A DNA stretch of 64,000 bases from CAXMQZ01 sp963707075 (GCA_963707075.1 CAVPOX010000002.1:744001-808000); one strand, 5' to 3'. Positions 42,795-51,721 are shown, numbered from the stretch's first letter. Made by a program: numbers and translations. The notes: generated by a model from the sequence alone, not told the origin.

Positions 42795-43167
42795 GCGACC
42801 AGAAGACGCCGAAGATACCGACGAACCCGATGACAACATAGGTTGCCACAGCCCAGGCCGAGGGCTGCGCGCTCAGCATCTCGGCAATGAAGCCCTGCAG
42901 AAAAACGCCCAGCAGGCCGGCGCCCAGGAACTGAAAGACGACGTTCTTCCGGTTGCGGAATTCGGTGTGCAGTCGGTGCGCCGCATACTGCACATCTTTG
43001 GTCAGGACCAGCGGATGCTTTCTGGACCTGGCAGTCGATACCGACTGTCGCACCAGATCTTCCCCATAGGAGCGAATCTGCTGAATCGCCAGATCTCTGG
43101 CGGTCTCGTGAAATTTGAGATCTCTGTTCGCGCCTTCGCCGGCTGCCTTGGGTTCCTGTTCCGCCAT
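42784..43167 (-). CDS. Small two-helix membrane protein
   Basis: I do not recognise this 127-residue protein. Its N-terminal ~75 residues are soluble, helical and charged (KFHETARDLAIQQIRSYGEDLVRQSV, TKDVQYAAHRL); two membrane helices follow at ~77-97 and ~104-124. It begins 5 bases after the HMG-CoA-lyase-like gene, whose own C-terminus also carries two helices, so the two products may form one membrane complex. That is inference from adjacency. Confidence 0.7.
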   Translation of the reverse strand: MAEQEPKAAGEGANRDLKFHETARDLAIQQIRSYGEDLVRQSVSTARSRKHPLVLTKDVQYAAHRLHTEFRNRKNVVFQFLGAGLLGVFLQGFIAEMLSAQPSAWAVATYVVIGFVGIFGVFWSLIR

Positions 43168-43172
43168 CGTAT

Positions 43173-44561
43173 CTAAACCTCGTAGCTCGGCTCGACGCTG
43201 GAGCGGAACCTGAGCTCGACGGCCAGCTCACTCATCGCACCGCGCACGATCTCGCGCTCGCTCTCTGTCAGCTCGCGGGGAAAGATCAGCCCCGCGACCT
43301 GCACCAGCGTCAGGCCGAATCCCAGTAAGAGCACCATTCCAAGGCTGAAGAGGGTGATCGCCACCACCTCGCTGCTGGCTACCCAGGAGCTCGGAATGAT
43401 CCTCACGAAGAGAGCGCCGAGACCGGCCACCAGCACCATCAGGACCAGACTGAAAACAACAGCAGCCCGGTTGGTGGGGGCATGCATGAACAGATTGACC
43501 TGCTTGCCGGCATCGAAAAGAGTATGACTGACCGACTCCACCGACAACTCGTGTGGTCGATGCGCCAGAATGTCGATCAGCGAGTTCACCAGGTCCTTTA
43601 GCGACAGATCGGCGTCGATCCCGTTCTCTTCTTCGAGCTCGGCCCGGCGCTTCGCAATCTCGTCCAGGATGATCTTGCTCGGCGGCGGCGGGTCACCGAC
43701 GTAAGAGGCCATCTGCGAAACGCGACACCCCGCTTCAATCAACGGCTCGAGGTCGACCCCCGTCTCTACGCCAAGGCTCTCGAACATTGCCACCAGCTCT
43801 TCGGTCGACACATTACCGATCGAATGCCGGACGGTGATGGCGCCCCCGATGCCACCTACCGAGGCATCGAAGCAGCGGACCCCCATCTGATAGGCCACAT
43901 AGGCGTTGGTGACTCCCAACCCGCGGCGGTCGTGCAGGTGCACCCCGATATGCTCGAGTCCCATCGCATCGCCGATATGACTCACCAGCCTCTCGATGTC
44001 GTTGGGCGAAGCCATGCCATCGGTGTCGGAAAGCGCGATGATCTCGCAGCCCATGGCCGCCAATTGCCCGCAAATCTCCGCCACTTTGTCGACAGGCGTG
44101 AGCCCATCAGGTTGTGTCGGATCGCGGAACGAATAGGAGAGATAGCCTCGCAAGCGGAATCCATCGTTGCGCGCGGCCTCAGCGATTCGACCAGCCGCGG
44201 TCACCGCCTCGGCGACACTCATTCGGGTGTTCTTTTGCGAATATTGTTCGGAGGCCGACACAAAGAGCGCCACCGTGTTGACCCGCTCGGCCATCTTCAG
44301 TTGCTCGTAGTAAGCGAGGGTTGGCGCCAGGGCCGCGATCTGACCATCGTAGGGTGGCATCTGGCGCAGAACATCCGGGGTATCGCGCATCGCGGGAACC
44401 ACCCGCGGATTCACAAAAGAACCCACCTCGATATAGGGTACGCCGCTACGAATCAGCGCCTCGAGCAGCTGCAGCCTGACTTCGAGAGGAATCACTGCAT
44501 GACGGTTGAGGATCTGCATCCCGTCGCGCAGCGACACGTCACAGATTTTTACCGTAGCCAT
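43173..44561 (-). CDS. HMG-CoA-lyase-like DRE-TIM protein with membrane tail
   Basis: A 462-residue protein. Residues ~1-290 are a TIM-barrel lyase of the HMG-CoA lyase/isopropylmalate synthase superfamily: ICDVSLRDGMQ, IEVGSFVNPRVVPAM, ALSDTDGMASP and GVHLHDRRGLG. The loop that holds the catalytic Cys in HMG-CoA lyase (GGCPYAPGA) reads GGAITVRHS, so that Cys is gone. A 70-residue linker leads to two membrane helices (~365-385 and ~395-420) and a short charged tail. The tail and the missing Cys make ordinary HMG-CoA cleavage doubtful. Start is the ATG at 44561. Confidence 0.8.
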   Translation of the reverse strand: MATVKICDVSLRDGMQILNRHAVIPLEVRLQLLEALIRSGVPYIEVGSFVNPRVVPAMRDTPDVLRQMPPYDGQIAALAPTLAYYEQLKMAERVNTVALFVSASEQYSQKNTRMSVAEAVTAAGRIAEAARNDGFRLRGYLSYSFRDPTQPDGLTPVDKVAEICGQLAAMGCEIIALSDTDGMASPNDIERLVSHIGDAMGLEHIGVHLHDRRGLGVTNAYVAYQMGVRCFDASVGGIGGAITVRHSIGNVSTEELVAMFESLGVETGVDLEPLIEAGCRVSQMASYVGDPPPPSKIILDEIAKRRAELEEENGIDADLSLKDLVNSLIDILAHRPHELSVESVSHTLFDAGKQVNLFMHAPTNRAAVVFSLVLMVLVAGLGALFVRIIPSSWVASSEVVAITLFSLGMVLLLGFGLTLVQVAGLIFPRELTESEREIVRGAMSELAVELRFRSSVEPSYEV

Positions 44562-44607
44562 GAGGATCTCGAGCACTCCCTCGAAATCACCCTATCACCC
44601 TGGATCG

Positions 44608-45138
44608 TCACGGCGTGACAAAAACCTGGGTGATCCAGAAAGTGTCCCCAGATCCGATTACGCCGATACCCACGAGCCTGAATTCTGGGTCGAGAATGTT
44701 GGCCCGATGCCGTTCGCTGTCCATCAACAGGTCGTGCGCGACGAGGCCGGGGTTGCCGACGTGGGTCACTTGCGCGATGTTCTCGCCAGCCCGGGTATAG
44801 CCAATTCCCGCTGCCTCCAGTCGCTGCCTGAGAGTCTTGCCTTCCGGGCTGACGTGGCTGAAGAAACCTAGATCCCGCATCTGCTCGCTGTAGCGCCGAG
44901 CGACGTCACTGAGGCTCTCATCGAGCACCAGGTCCTGGCCACCGCCCGCCACAGAGCGCTCACGATTCGACAGCTGCAAGAGCTGGTACTCGATCTCGGT
45001 GGGTGTCGTCGCGCCGCGGGGCTCGGTCGGCCCCACGGAGCTGCCGCAGCCGAGCATCGCCAGAACTACGGCGGCGACCAGGGCAATCCGCCCGCGCCGC
45101 CCCCCGTGCTGCCCACCGGTGATCTGCCTCATGAACAT
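44608..45138 (-). CDS. CAP-domain lipoprotein
   Basis: A 176-residue protein with a signal sequence and lipobox (LAMLGC), so probably lipid-anchored. The mature part is a CAP/SCP domain: QLLQLSNRERS at the start, ARRYSEQMRDLGFFSHVSPEG, RAGENIAQ, LLMDSERHRANILDPEF and FWITQVFV, with both domain histidines and glutamates present. Bacterial CAP proteins are secreted and often calcium-dependent or sporulation-linked; function here unknown. The start is not certain: ATG at 45138 or 45132. The long upstream frame to 45369 does not look coding. Confidence 0.82.
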   Translation of the reverse strand: MFMRQITGGQHGGRRGRIALVAAVVLAMLGCGSSVGPTEPRGATTPTEIEYQLLQLSNRERSVAGGGQDLVLDESLSDVARRYSEQMRDLGFFSHVSPEGKTLRQRLEAAGIGYTRAGENIAQVTHVGNPGLVAHDLLMDSERHRANILDPEFRLVGIGVIGSGDTFWITQVFVTP

Positions 45139-45232
45139 TCCAACCGCTGTCCCTGTCTGCCCCATCATGGTAGAGAAATCGGCAGCGCAATGCAGTGATC
45201 CACTGCACTCGTCGGGCGAGCAGCGAGGGGGA

Positions 45233-46099
45233 TCAACCAGCCTGCTTGAGGCAGCGATTGCGGAACCGGGAGAGGCGATGCAGGTACCGCAACCCACCGT
45301 AGCGATGGACATCATTGTGACCCGCTCGCCGAACGATGTAGAGCTCCTTGGGATCACTCGCCGCCGCAAACAGCTTCTCGCCCAGCTCCACCGGTACCGA
45401 CTCGTCGCAGTCGCCGTGGATGAAGAGTTTCGGAATCGCGATGCGGCCGACCTTGTCGATGCTGCGGAACTCTCGGGTAGCCGCCAGATGCAGAGGCAGC
45501 GTGGGAAACATCGCCTTGGCCGCGTCTCGGATGTGGGTGAAGCTGGACTGCACCACCAGACCCGCCGCTGGCCTGTGCAGAGCGCAGTCCACGGCTACGG
45601 CGCCCCCGAGCGAGTGCCCAAAAAGAAGGATCTCACCGGACTGTCGCTCTAGCGAGTTCACCGTATGGTCGAAAGCGGCTCGCACGTCTCTGAACAACCC
45701 CGCCTCGGAGGGCGATCCGCTGCTGCGACCGTAACCCCGGTAATCGAATGCGAAAAGATTCACCCGCAACCGCTGCAGGTGCCGGAAAACCCCGATCCGG
45801 TGAGCGATGCTGCCGGTGTTGCCATGACAGTAGAGGATGGTGCCGCGCGCGGCAGGGTGCGGTATCCACCAGCCATGAAGCTTGACGCCATCGTCGGCCT
45901 CGAACCAGACATCGTCGACCCTGAGACCAAAAGCGTGGGGCTCCCAGACCCCATCCGGGTAGCGATTGGGCAGGAAGACGCGAGAACGCTGGAACCGCCG
46001 CCGCAAGTATCCCAGTGCACCCACACCGCCGGTGACGGCCAGAGTCGGCAGGGCGAGGCCCAGCAATCGGGGGCGGCGGGTATCTGTATTCGTCGTCAT
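45233..46099 (-). CDS. Alpha/beta hydrolase (ABHD13/BEM46-like)
   Basis: A 288-residue hydrolase with a hydrophobic N-terminal anchor (~12-30). The triad is intact: FGHSLGGAV (nucleophile Ser), FIHGDCDESVPVE (Asp) and RRAGHNDVHRYGG (His); the oxyanion stretch YCHGNTGS and FDYRGYGRSSG fit the BEM46/ABHD13 group of membrane-associated serine hydrolases. Substrate unknown, perhaps lipid or peptide. It is upstream of the CAP lipoprotein gene on the same strand (95 bases) and divergent from the CARDB-like gene. Confidence 0.88.
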   Translation of the reverse strand: MTTNTDTRRPRLLGLALPTLAVTGGVGALGYLRRRFQRSRVFLPNRYPDGVWEPHAFGLRVDDVWFEADDGVKLHGWWIPHPAARGTILYCHGNTGSIAHRIGVFRHLQRLRVNLFAFDYRGYGRSSGSPSEAGLFRDVRAAFDHTVNSLERQSGEILLFGHSLGGAVAVDCALHRPAAGLVVQSSFTHIRDAAKAMFPTLPLHLAATREFRSIDKVGRIAIPKLFIHGDCDESVPVELGEKLFAAASDPKELYIVRRAGHNDVHRYGGLRYLHRLSRFRNRCLKQAG

Positions 46100-46146
46100 C
46101 GTGACCTGCCTTCATTGAAACCCGGCAAGAGACCCTACTATTCCTT

Positions 46147-46152
46147 TAGAAT
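46147..46152 (+). promoter_or_regulatory. Candidate -10 element TAGAAT (CARDB-like gene)
   Basis: TAGAAT, one mismatch from consensus, nine bases before the ATG at 46162 and with no ribosome site between, in an AT-rich stretch. Confidence 0.45.
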
Positions 46153-46161
46153 ATTCGCATC

Positions 46162-46656
46162 ATGAGGCCGAAATCGTTTCCACTCGTTGCGTTCGCCCTG
46201 TCCCTGACACTCAGCCCTGGGGTCGCGATGGCCCAGGACACCCCAGCAGAGGCTCCGCAGGTCACTATCGAATCGATCACGGTAGAGCCGTCTTCGCCAG
46301 CTGCCGACACCCTATGCAAGCTCACGGTCAAGCTGCGCAATCAGGGTACGGAGATCGCGTCGCAGCTCGATTTCAAGGTCAGCATCAACGGCCAGGCCCT
46401 GCCGGTCTACCGCAACCAACTCTTCATGTTTCCAGTGCCGGCAGGGGAGTCAGCAGAGATCAAGCTCTACAATTTCTGGAGCACAGAAACTTCCCGTCCC
46501 ATGCCTGGCAACGGCAAGCTCGAAGTCGAGGTCACCCTGGCTGCAGCGCAATGGACCAAGGTCTCCATGGAAGACGAGGTCGAAGTCTGGGAACCGCTGG
46601 GAGAGGTCGCCGGGCTTCCCCAAGCGAGGAGCATCACGCTCGAGATGAAGCGCTAG
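46162..46656 (+). CDS. Secreted CARDB-like protein
   Basis: A 164-residue protein with a signal peptide (cleavage near AMAQDT). The mature part has one immunoglobulin-like CARDB-type domain, seen from VTIESITVEPSSPAADTLCKLTVKLRNQGTE-type spacing (strand, turn, strand) to KLEVEVTLAA. No catalytic residues are visible. It is likely periplasmic or surface-attached and may present or stabilise other proteins. Divergent from the alpha/beta hydrolase gene; convergent with a lipoprotein gene 12 bases away. Confidence 0.75.
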   Translation: MRPKSFPLVAFALSLTLSPGVAMAQDTPAEAPQVTIESITVEPSSPAADTLCKLTVKLRNQGTEIASQLDFKVSINGQALPVYRNQLFMFPVPAGESAEIKLYNFWSTETSRPMPGNGKLEVEVTLAAAQWTKVSMEDEVEVWEPLGEVAGLPQARSITLEMKR

Positions 46657-46668
46657 CTCCGCCTTACT

Positions 46669-47556
46669 TCAGTTCGATTTCCAGGACAGGACTTCGAGAC
46701 CGACCGAACGTCGGGTCAGGGTGTCGACCTCGACAATCTGAAAGGTCGGCTGCAATGAGATCTCACATTCCGTGGGAAGTTGACCTTCTTCGTTGGCCTT
46801 GATGGGTATCTCGAGTTGGTGATTGCCGTAGCCACGCAGGGAAAGCTCGTCTCCTCCGCAGGTGCTCCTCACCAGAAGGCCCGGCTCGCTTTCACCTTCG
46901 TTCAACGAGAGCTCCTCGCGACCGGCGACAGCTTCCGAAATCTTCAGACTCATCCAGACCACCCCCGACCCGGGTACCTCGGCAACCCGCAGGGTACCTT
47001 CCCCGGTCAGCCATCGTCGACCCATGATCTGGACATCGGTGCCGGCTTCCAGCGGTAGCCAGGCCGGGGAGAAATAGAACATCGGCACGTCCGCCGGATC
47101 GCCCTGGGTATCAACGCTGGCCACCAGGTACTCGAGATTGGCGACGGCTTCTCCCGACTCTTCGAAGGCCCAGCGCTTTCCACTCGCATCGTAGAGGCCC
47201 AGGGTCAAGCGGTAGGTGCCGGCTTCCAACGGCGGCGCCAGGGCAGACTGATAGAGCGGTATTGCATAGGAACGGCTGGCTCCGGGCTCCCAGTCAAAAG
47301 GCAGGGTGTGGTCGAAAGTCCGCTTGACACTGCCATCCCCGTCAATCAGGTGGACAAAGACCAGAGGTCTTCCCTCGATGGCGTCGAGCGGTGCCTGCAT
47401 GTCCCACTCCAGCTCGAGATTAGCGTATCCGGGGTAGGGGATCTCGACTGTCGACGGTGTCGCACTGACTCTGGCCACCGGTTGCGGGGCTTTGTCACAA
47501 CTCCAGGCGGCACTCATCAGGACGATCAAGGCCGATATTTTGCCAGGACTTCTCAT
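46669..47556 (-). CDS. Hypothetical lipoprotein
   Basis: I do not recognise this 295-residue protein. It has an N-terminal signal with a lipobox (AAWSC), so it is probably lipid-anchored. The mature part is rich in beta strands: YANLELEWDMQAPL, RPLVFVHLIDGDGSV and TYRLTLGLYD resemble a glycosyltransferase-associated or membrane-protein beta-sandwich seen in O-antigen/polysaccharide proteins, but this is only a resemblance. The C-terminal half is unassigned. AAGGAAGG precedes the ATG at 47556, and TAGAAT lies upstream. Divergent from the SLC13 gene. Confidence 0.65.
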   Translation of the reverse strand: MRSPGKISALIVLMSAAWSCDKAPQPVARVSATPSTVEIPYPGYANLELEWDMQAPLDAIEGRPLVFVHLIDGDGSVKRTFDHTLPFDWEPGASRSYAIPLYQSALAPPLEAGTYRLTLGLYDASGKRWAFEESGEAVANLEYLVASVDTQGDPADVPMFYFSPAWLPLEAGTDVQIMGRRWLTGEGTLRVAEVPGSGVVWMSLKISEAVAGREELSLNEGESEPGLLVRSTCGGDELSLRGYGNHQLEIPIKANEEGQLPTECEISLQPTFQIVEVDTLTRRSVGLEVLSWKSN

Positions 47557-47584
47557 GATTCCTTCCTTTCTGCGCGGTCGCCTG

Positions 47585-47590
47585 ATTCTA
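47585..47590 (-). promoter_or_regulatory. Candidate -10 element TAGAAT (lipoprotein)
   Basis: Minus-strand TAGAAT, 28 bases before the ATG at 47556, with an AAGGAAGG ribosome site between. Confidence 0.35.
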
Positions 47591-47638
47591 GAGGGCCGTC
47601 CAGCGCATCGCAATGGGCGGTTCCCGACGTCACGTTGC

Positions 47639-47644
47639 TAGACT
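47639..47644 (+). promoter_or_regulatory. Candidate -10 element TAGACT (SLC13 permease)
   Basis: TAGACT preceded by TTGC, 42 bases before the ATG at 47687; GGAGG lies in between. Confidence 0.35.
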
Positions 47645-47686
47645 CTGACTCCCCGGAGGAAAATCTCTCGAGCTCGCAAGCCTGTC

Positions 47687-49477
47687 ATGGAAATCACTCT
47701 CGACATCATTCTGCTGCTGGCCATCATCGTCTTCACGATCCTGGCGTTTGTCCGCGAGTGGATGAACATGGCAGTGATCGCCATGGTCTGCTCGGGGCTC
47801 TTGCTGCTCTTTGGTCTGATCACCCCGGAGGAGGCGACCTCGGGACTGAGCAATCCGGCTGTGGTCACCGTGATGATGATGTTCATCCTGAGCGCCAGCC
47901 TGGTGCACAGTGGTTTGGTGACCAAGCTGGGCTATCGGATCGCCGAACACACCGGTGGGTCCCGTTGGAGAGCCTCCGTCCTGCTGCTGGTGGTCGCCGC
48001 CGTCCTCTCGGCATTTGTCAACAACACAGCAGCGGTGGCCGTTCTCATGCCCGTCGCCATTCAGTTGGCACGGCACTACAACTTCAGCCCCTCGAAGATT
48101 CTCTTGCCACTTTCCTATACCGCCATCTTCGGCGGCACCTGCACGCTGCTCGGAACCTCGACCAACCTGCTGGTCAGTTCACTCTCCGCCGAGAAGGGCG
48201 CGGGAGCCTTTAGCGTCTTCGAGTTCCTCGGGCTGGGAGTGGTCCTGTGCGGTGTTGGACTGATCTACAACGTGTTGGTGCCAATGCATCGTCTGGAGCC
48301 TCGAGTCGAGGCCACCAATCTGACCCGTGGCTACCATCTCAGTGCTTTCCTGACCGAGGTCCAGATCCCGCCGGGCTCGCGACTCGTCGGGCGCACCGTG
48401 GTCGAAGAGCAGATAAGTGAACGACATCAGATCAATGTGCTCGAGATCATCCGGGGCAAGGAGAAGATTCCAGCGGACCTGCGTCGCACCTTGTTGGCCG
48501 CGGACGACCTCTTGCTCGTGCGGGGAGCGATGGAAGACATCCTGGCCTTCAAGGAACAATACGGACTGCTTCTCTTGACCGACCTCAAGCTCCAGGACGA
48601 GGATCTGAGCGATCAGCACACGATCCTCGCCGAGGTGCAGCTCTCTCCCGCTTCGCCCCTCGTCGGGTCGACCCTGAAGGACATCGACTTCCGGCGCCGT
48701 TACGGATGTTTCGTGCTGGCCCTGCGGCGAACCGGTGAGCTGATCCGCGACAAACTGGCCCGCATCAAGTTGGCCCCGTGGGATACCCTGCTGGTCTTTG
48801 GACCTCGTGCCCGCGTCGAGGCGCTGTCCGAGATGACGGACTTCGTGCCACTGGGTGAGCGCGACCTCACCATCCGTCTGTCAGCTCGGTGGTGGATCTG
48901 CGGCGCGGTCATTCCGATCGTCGTCCTGCTCGCAGCCGCCGGCGTCACGGACATCCTGACAGCGGCTTTTCTCGGCGCCGTCACTTTGCTCGTTACTCGC
49001 GCGATCACGATTCAGCAGGCCTTTCGCTCCATCGACTGGACCGTCATCTTCCTACTGGCCTGGATTCTGCCTTTGGGGCTGGCGATCGAGAACACCGGTC
49101 TGGCCGAGCTCATCGGTTCCGGTCTCAGCCGGGTGGGAATCCAATGGGGCCCGATAGCCATGCTGTCGGTCCTCTACCTCGGCACCTCGCTCCTGACATC
49201 TTTCTTTTCCAACAATGCCACCGCCGTTCTCATGGTGCCCATTGCCTTCACTGCCTCCACGGAGCTGCAGGTCGACGTCAAACCGTTTCTGATGGCCGTC
49301 GCCTACGCCGCCTCAGCGAGCTTCATGACTCCCATGGGTTATCAGACGAATGCCATGGTTTTCAGCCCTGGCAACTACCGATTCAATGACTATCTGAAGT
49401 TCGGGGCGCCCTTGACCCTGGTATTCTGGCTCCTCGCGACCCTGCTGATCCCGTTGTTCTGGCCCTTCAACCCCTGA
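47687..49477 (+). CDS. SLC13/DASS-family permease with two TrkA-C domains
   Basis: A 596-residue transporter. The membrane part has about eleven helices with the repeats NPAVVTVMMMFILSASLV and VNNTAAVAVLMPVA, and again SFFSNNATAVLMVPIAF with YQTNAMVFSPGNY, which are the two sodium/substrate-binding SNT-like motifs. Between the halves (~205-380) are two TrkA-C (RCK-C) domains, shown by LVGRTVVEEQISERHQINVLEIIR and LVGSTLKDIDFRRRYGCFVLA. Family members carry sulfate, dicarboxylates or related anions; the cytosolic domains may bind a regulatory ligand. Convergent with udk. Confidence 0.9.
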   Translation: MEITLDIILLLAIIVFTILAFVREWMNMAVIAMVCSGLLLLFGLITPEEATSGLSNPAVVTVMMMFILSASLVHSGLVTKLGYRIAEHTGGSRWRASVLLLVVAAVLSAFVNNTAAVAVLMPVAIQLARHYNFSPSKILLPLSYTAIFGGTCTLLGTSTNLLVSSLSAEKGAGAFSVFEFLGLGVVLCGVGLIYNVLVPMHRLEPRVEATNLTRGYHLSAFLTEVQIPPGSRLVGRTVVEEQISERHQINVLEIIRGKEKIPADLRRTLLAADDLLLVRGAMEDILAFKEQYGLLLLTDLKLQDEDLSDQHTILAEVQLSPASPLVGSTLKDIDFRRRYGCFVLALRRTGELIRDKLARIKLAPWDTLLVFGPRARVEALSEMTDFVPLGERDLTIRLSARWWICGAVIPIVVLLAAAGVTDILTAAFLGAVTLLVTRAITIQQAFRSIDWTVIFLLAWILPLGLAIENTGLAELIGSGLSRVGIQWGPIAMLSVLYLGTSLLTSFFSNNATAVLMVPIAFTASTELQVDVKPFLMAVAYAASASFMTPMGYQTNAMVFSPGNYRFNDYLKFGAPLTLVFWLLATLLIPLFWPFNP

Positions 49478-49480
49478 GCC

Positions 49481-50128
49481 TCACCCGGCGTCAGAGGCGT
49501 CGAGAAGCTTCTCCAGACGGGCGATCACCATCTCCAGAGCGACCCGGTTCTCGCCACCCTGCGGCACGATGACATCGGCCCAGCGTTTGGAGGGCTCGAC
49601 AAACTCCAGATGCATCGGCCGGACAGTCTCGGAGTATTGGCGAAACACGTCCTGCAGATCTCGTCCACGTTCGCTCATATCGCGGCGGACCCGGCGTATC
49701 AGCCGCACGTCGGCATCGGTATCGACGAAGATCTTGAAGTCCAGCAGCTTGCGCAGGCGCTTCGAGGCCAGGATCAGGATTCCCTCCAGGAGGATGACCG
49801 GACGGGCGGGCATGGTGATCGTGGCGGGCGTCCGCCGATGGGTGACGAAATCGTAGATCGGAATCTCCACATCCTGCCCCGACTTCAGCATCTGCAGATG
49901 TTGAACCAGCAGCTCGTGATCAATGGCATCGGGATGGTCGAAGTTGTGTCGCAGGAGTTGGTCCTCGGACTCCCACTCCACATCGCGGTAGTAGCTGTCC
50001 TGAGCCAACCAGGAAATCCGGTCCCTGCCCACAGCCTCGAGAATGGCTTCGGCGACTGTCGTCTTTCCCGAGCCGGTTCCCCCTGCCACGCCCAGGGCGA
50101 CTCCCGGCTTGGTTTCAGCTTCGCTCAT
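49481..50128 (-). CDS. udk: Uridine kinase
   Basis: A 215-residue P-loop kinase that phosphorylates uridine and cytidine with ATP or GTP. It has GGTGSGKTT, LAQDSYYRD (catalytic Asp), NFDHPDAID, PIYDFVTHRR and VILLEGILIL (Walker B-like), then RLIRRVRRDMSERGRD, the lid. Length and order are standard. It starts 11 bases after the HAD hydrolase gene; a TAGGAT lies eight bases upstream of the start but its TAG is the HAD gene's stop codon. Confidence 0.93.
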   Translation of the reverse strand: MSEAETKPGVALGVAGGTGSGKTTVAEAILEAVGRDRISWLAQDSYYRDVEWESEDQLLRHNFDHPDAIDHELLVQHLQMLKSGQDVEIPIYDFVTHRRTPATITMPARPVILLEGILILASKRLRKLLDFKIFVDTDADVRLIRRVRRDMSERGRDLQDVFRQYSETVRPMHLEFVEPSKRWADVIVPQGGENRVALEMVIARLEKLLDASDAG

Positions 50129-50139
50129 GATGTTCGATC

Positions 50140-50877
50140 CTATCGTTCCCTTACGCCCAGGAGCTCCGGCAACGCCGCCAGGGAGTCGAGCGTCGAGTCG
50201 GGCTCTGGCCCACCACCGTCGTCGCTACGGATCCATATAGTCCGATTGCCAGCCAGCCGGCCGGCCGCGATATCCCGATCGCGCCGGTCACCAACCATGA
50301 CCGTCTCCGCCGGCTCGGCATCGATCGCTGCCATTGCCTGGCGCAACATGGCCGGGGACGGCTTGCGACTCCCGGCGTCGTAGCTGAAGACCAGGTGGTC
50401 GAAGCTCTCGACCAGCCCGTGCCGCCGCAACACCCGGAGGTAGAGCTCACCTGGCAATGGAACATTGGAAACCAGAGCGACCTTCAGGTCTGAGTCTCCC
50501 AGGCTGGCCAGAGCTTCGGTCGCTCCAGGAAGCGGTACCAGTTGTTCACCATAGGGTGCGAACCAGGCCGCGAGCAGATCGAGATCGGTGACCTGGCAAT
50601 GGCTTTCGCCGCGCAGCCGGTCGAGATGCTGTCGCCAGTCGGCTTCCCGTCCCAATTCCACACGCCGGCCATACTCTGCCTGCCAGGGTGCGAAGACCAG
50701 TGCCTCGAGGTCCTCGAGAGTCACCCTGCCGCCCGCAGCGCGGATGCCCTGAACCATGGCTTGACGCCCCCGCCAATCCAGGCGAGCCACCGGGAATCCA
50801 CGACCGCCTGCCATGTGGAGAATGACCCCCCCCATATCGAGCAGCACCGCTCGCACAGATTCGACCTGCATCATCAT
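50140..50877 (-). CDS. HAD-superfamily hydrolase (phosphatase)
   Basis: A 245-residue hydrolase of the HAD class with a helical cap. Motifs: LLDMGGVIL (nucleophile Asp; the second Asp is replaced by Gly, as in several GGVI-type members), LVSNVPLPGE, SRKPSPAML (Lys) and MVGDRRDRDIAAGR. The DMGG in motif I, where the usual fold has Asp-x-Asp, is typical of haloacid dehalogenase-like IA/subfamily enzymes but could limit phosphatase activity. The start is one of three adjacent ATGs (50871-50877) behind GGTGAG. Between mutM and udk on the minus strand. Confidence 0.8.
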   Translation of the reverse strand: MMMQVESVRAVLLDMGGVILHMAGGRGFPVARLDWRGRQAMVQGIRAAGGRVTLEDLEALVFAPWQAEYGRRVELGREADWRQHLDRLRGESHCQVTDLDLLAAWFAPYGEQLVPLPGATEALASLGDSDLKVALVSNVPLPGELYLRVLRRHGLVESFDHLVFSYDAGSRKPSPAMLRQAMAAIDAEPAETVMVGDRRDRDIAAGRLAGNRTIWIRSDDGGGPEPDSTLDSLAALPELLGVRER

Positions 50878-50881
50878 TTGC

Positions 50882-51703
50882 TCACCTTTGGCACCCCGGG
50901 CAATAGAAGGTCGAGCGACCACTCTGTACGATACGCCGGATCGGCCTCCGGCACCGGTAGCACGGTTCGCCCAGCCGATCATAAACCGTGAGCGAAACAC
51001 TGAAATACCCCGACTGTCCACGGGCGTCAGCGAAGTCGTTGAGGGTCGTGCCGCCCTGATCAATGGCCTCGCTAAGGGTTTGGCGAATCGACTGAGCCAG
51101 CCTCTCCCATCGGGTCCTGGCGATGCGCGCCACCGAGCGCTGCGGGTGGATACCGGCCCGGTACAGAGACTCGGCAGCGTAGATGTTGCCAACGCCGACC
51201 ACAATCCTGCCATCCATCAAGAAACTCTTGATGGGCGCATGACGGCCCACGGCCCTCTGCCGAAGCACAGCACCGTCGAAACCGTCTCCGAGCGGCTCGT
51301 AGCCGAGGTGGACGAAGTGCCGATCGATCGGCAGATCAGCGGTCCGCCGCAGCATCACCAGACCAAATCGCCGTGTATCGCGAAATCGTAGACGTCGATC
51401 CGAATTCAGATAGAACGCCACGTGTTCGTGCGCCTCCCTGGCCGCGCCCGCGGGCACCAGCGTCAATCGACCGCTCATTCCCAGGTGAACGGCCAGGGTC
51501 AAATCACCCGCGAGATCGAGCAGGAGATACTTGGCGCGCCGCCTGACTGAGAGGATTTCACGACCTCGCGCTTGCGCCAGCGCTCGGCGGTCCACCGGTT
51601 CGCGCAGGTTCGGGTTCCACACCCTTACCGACTCGATCCTGGAGCCGACCACCAGCGGCTGCAGGCTGCGTCGCAGGACTTCGACCTCGGGAAGCTCTGG
51701 CAT
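50882..51703 (-). CDS. mutM: Formamidopyrimidine-DNA glycosylase
   Basis: A 273-residue DNA repair glycosylase/AP lyase that excises 8-oxoguanine and formamidopyrimidines. It begins MPELPEVE with the catalytic Pro2 and Glu3, has the RRAKYLLL and GMSGRL segments, VGVGNIYAAESL of the helix-two-turn-helix motif, and ends in a four-Cys zinc finger (CYRC...CPGC). Length is standard. It is 18 bases downstream of the holA-like gene and 4 bases ahead of the HAD gene, so these minus-strand genes probably share transcripts. Confidence 0.95.
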   Translation of the reverse strand: MPELPEVEVLRRSLQPLVVGSRIESVRVWNPNLREPVDRRALAQARGREILSVRRRAKYLLLDLAGDLTLAVHLGMSGRLTLVPAGAAREAHEHVAFYLNSDRRLRFRDTRRFGLVMLRRTADLPIDRHFVHLGYEPLGDGFDGAVLRQRAVGRHAPIKSFLMDGRIVVGVGNIYAAESLYRAGIHPQRSVARIARTRWERLAQSIRQTLSEAIDQGGTTLNDFADARGQSGYFSVSLTVYDRLGEPCYRCRRPIRRIVQSGRSTFYCPGCQR

Positions 51704-51721
51704 CGGTTGACCGACCGCGGA

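Noticed and set aside
50128..50142. TAGGAT eight bases before udk as a leaderless promoter
   Set aside because: The TAG is the stop codon of the HAD gene.
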